This document shows, piece by piece, positions 4,731 through 5,475 of a stretch of DNA of 5,475 nt. A program made the position numbers and the translations under genes. Position 1 is the first letter of the stretch, and each line of letters opens with the position of its first letter. The notes beneath the pieces were generated by a model. That model was not told the DNA's origin and did not search any database. It saw nothing but the letters and a program-made list of their open reading frames with translations. The stretch is from Oscillospiraceae bacterium (GTDB lineage: Bacteria > Bacillota > Clostridia > Oscillospirales > Oscillospiraceae): NCBI GenBank assembly GCA_017557265.1, contig JAFZAM010000042.1, forward strand, positions 1-5,475, in the 5' to 3' direction.

Positions 4731-5475
4731 ATGAAAAAGATCATTGCGGCAGTTCTCTGCCTCGTGCTCGCGATCGTCCCCCTCGCGCCGCGCGCGTCCG
4801 CCGCGCCGACGGCGGCGAGCGACGCTCTCGTCGAGTTCATCAAGAGCCAGGAGGGCTTCGTCGACCACGTCTACTACGCCGGCGGGTACGCCTACATAGG
4901 CTACGGGCAGATGGTAAACCCGTCCGACTGGCCGAACGGCATAACCGAGGAGCAGGCGACCGCGCTCCTCAGGAGCACCCTCGCGACCATAGCCGACGCC
5001 GTCAACAGATACGCGGCGAGCTGGAAGACCGTCATGAATCAGGGGCAGTTCGACGCCGTGCTCAGCCTGACGTACAATCTCGGGACCTCGTGGCTGACGA
5101 AGAACGGCAAGCTCATCACAGCCCTGCGGGCGGGCACGCAGCTGACCCCCGTGCAGGCGGCCGACTGCTTCGGCGTGCACTGCCACGCCGGCGGCATAAA
5201 CGAGCACCTCATCAAGCGCCGCCTCTATGAGGCCGACATGTTCTCCTACGGCAACTACACCGGCGCGCACATCGCCGACTACACGTGGCTCGTTTTGCAG
5301 TTCAACGGCGGCGACGCGGACAACGACATCGCCTTCTTCCTCAAGGGCAGGCCCTACGGGACGCTGCCCGAGGCTTGGAGGAGCGGCTACTACTTCGCAG
5401 GCTGGAGCACGGGGAGCGCCATCCTCAAGCCGACGGACGTAGCGAGCGGGAAGCTCACCGTCACGGCGACGTGGA
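4731..5475 (+). CDS. secreted lysozyme-like protein (GH24 family) with C-terminal Listeria-Bacteroides repeat, 3' end cut by window edge
   Basis: ATG at 4731 follows GGAGGT; 248 codons are visible without a stop. Residues 1-24 form a Sec signal peptide (Lys2-Lys3, hydrophobic 4-18, ASA before likely cleavage at 24/25). Residues 31-175 fit the GH24 phage-type lysozyme fold, which cuts the MurNAc-GlcNAc bond of peptidoglycan: FIKSQEGF with catalytic Glu41, Tyr48, IGYG (56-59), GITEEQATALL (70-80), QFDAVLSLTYNLGTSWL (106-122), and INEHLIKRRLYEADM (156-170). Against T4 lysozyme Glu11/Asp20/Thr26, the second and third catalytic positions are Ala50 and Tyr55, so activity is uncertain. Residues 184-248 match the Flg_new/InlB B-repeat type (LQFNGG, GRPYGTLPEAW, GYYFAGW, LTVTATW), common in surface and secreted Firmicutes proteins; more repeats or an anchor may follow. 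It is transcribed away from the ABC operon, and I see no direct functional link. Confidence 0.88.
   Translation, partial: MKKIIAAVLCLVLAIVPLAPRASAAPTAASDALVEFIKSQEGFVDHVYYAGGYAYIGYGQMVNPSDWPNGITEEQATALLRSTLATIADAVNRYAASWKTVMNQGQFDAVLSLTYNLGTSWLTKNGKLITALRAGTQLTPVQAADCFGVHCHAGGINEHLIKRRLYEADMFSYGNYTGAHIADYTWLVLQFNGGDADNDIAFFLKGRPYGTLPEAWRSGYYFAGWSTGSAILKPTDVASGKLTVTATW

Noticed and set aside
4731..4805. Lipoprotein signal with Cys10 of the lysozyme protein
   Set aside because: The residues before Cys10 (AVL) do not fit a lipobox and the Cys lies in the middle of the hydrophobic stretch. An ordinary signal peptidase I site (ASA) follows at 22-24.
4544..4843. Minus-strand frame of 99 codons across the divergent spacer and lysozyme start
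   Set aside because: It runs antisense through the lysozyme signal peptide and both promoters, and resembles no family.
4731..5475. Lysozyme as part of a prophage lysis cassette
   Set aside because: No holin, spanin or other phage gene is visible. The Sec signal and Listeria-Bacteroides repeat fit a secreted host protein better, though sequence to the right is not seen.

Overview
The window looks like chromosomal DNA of a GC-rich Gram-positive bacterium. The most likely source is an anaerobic gut-type Clostridia (Oscillospiraceae/Ruminococcaceae-like). That placement is inferred from three things: strong AAAGGAGG-type ribosome binding sites used with GTG and TTG starts, sigma-A-type promoters, and protein families I know mainly from that group (the paired ABC exporter and the secreted GH24 lysozyme with a Listeria-Bacteroides repeat). 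No phylogenetic test was possible.

Layout. A leftward (minus-strand) operon fills positions 1 to about 4557. In transcription order it holds a sigma-A promoter (4529-4557), two operator-like inverted repeats (4515-4532 and 4478-4495), a MarR-family repressor (4454 to 4008), a possible 18-codon leader ORF (3975 to 3919), ABC exporter subunit A (3922 to 1910) and ABC exporter subunit B (1920 to beyond position 1, missing probably only a few C-terminal residues). A rightward gene for a secreted lysozyme-like protein starts at 4731 behind its own promoter (4679-4707) and runs off the right edge. The two transcription units are divergent.

How the parts work together. The two ABC subunits look like the halves of one heterodimeric exporter. 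Subunit A has a degenerate Walker B and switch region but a good signature motif. Subunit B has a good Walker B and switch His but an altered signature (LSQGQ). Combining them gives one consensus and one degenerate ATP site, as in known asymmetric exporters such as TM287/288, BmrCD and LmrCD. The MarR protein most likely represses its own operon through the sites over the -10 and in the leader, and is released by a small ligand that the pump may export. The substrate cannot be told from sequence.

The most unusual points are the replaced catalytic-site residues in the lysozyme (Ala and Tyr where the family has Asp and Thr), the extra two-helix membrane extension on subunit A, the two-site operator arrangement, and a small leader ORF whose stop overlaps the start of subunit A. 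I see no RNA gene, CRISPR array, mobile element or clearly new system.
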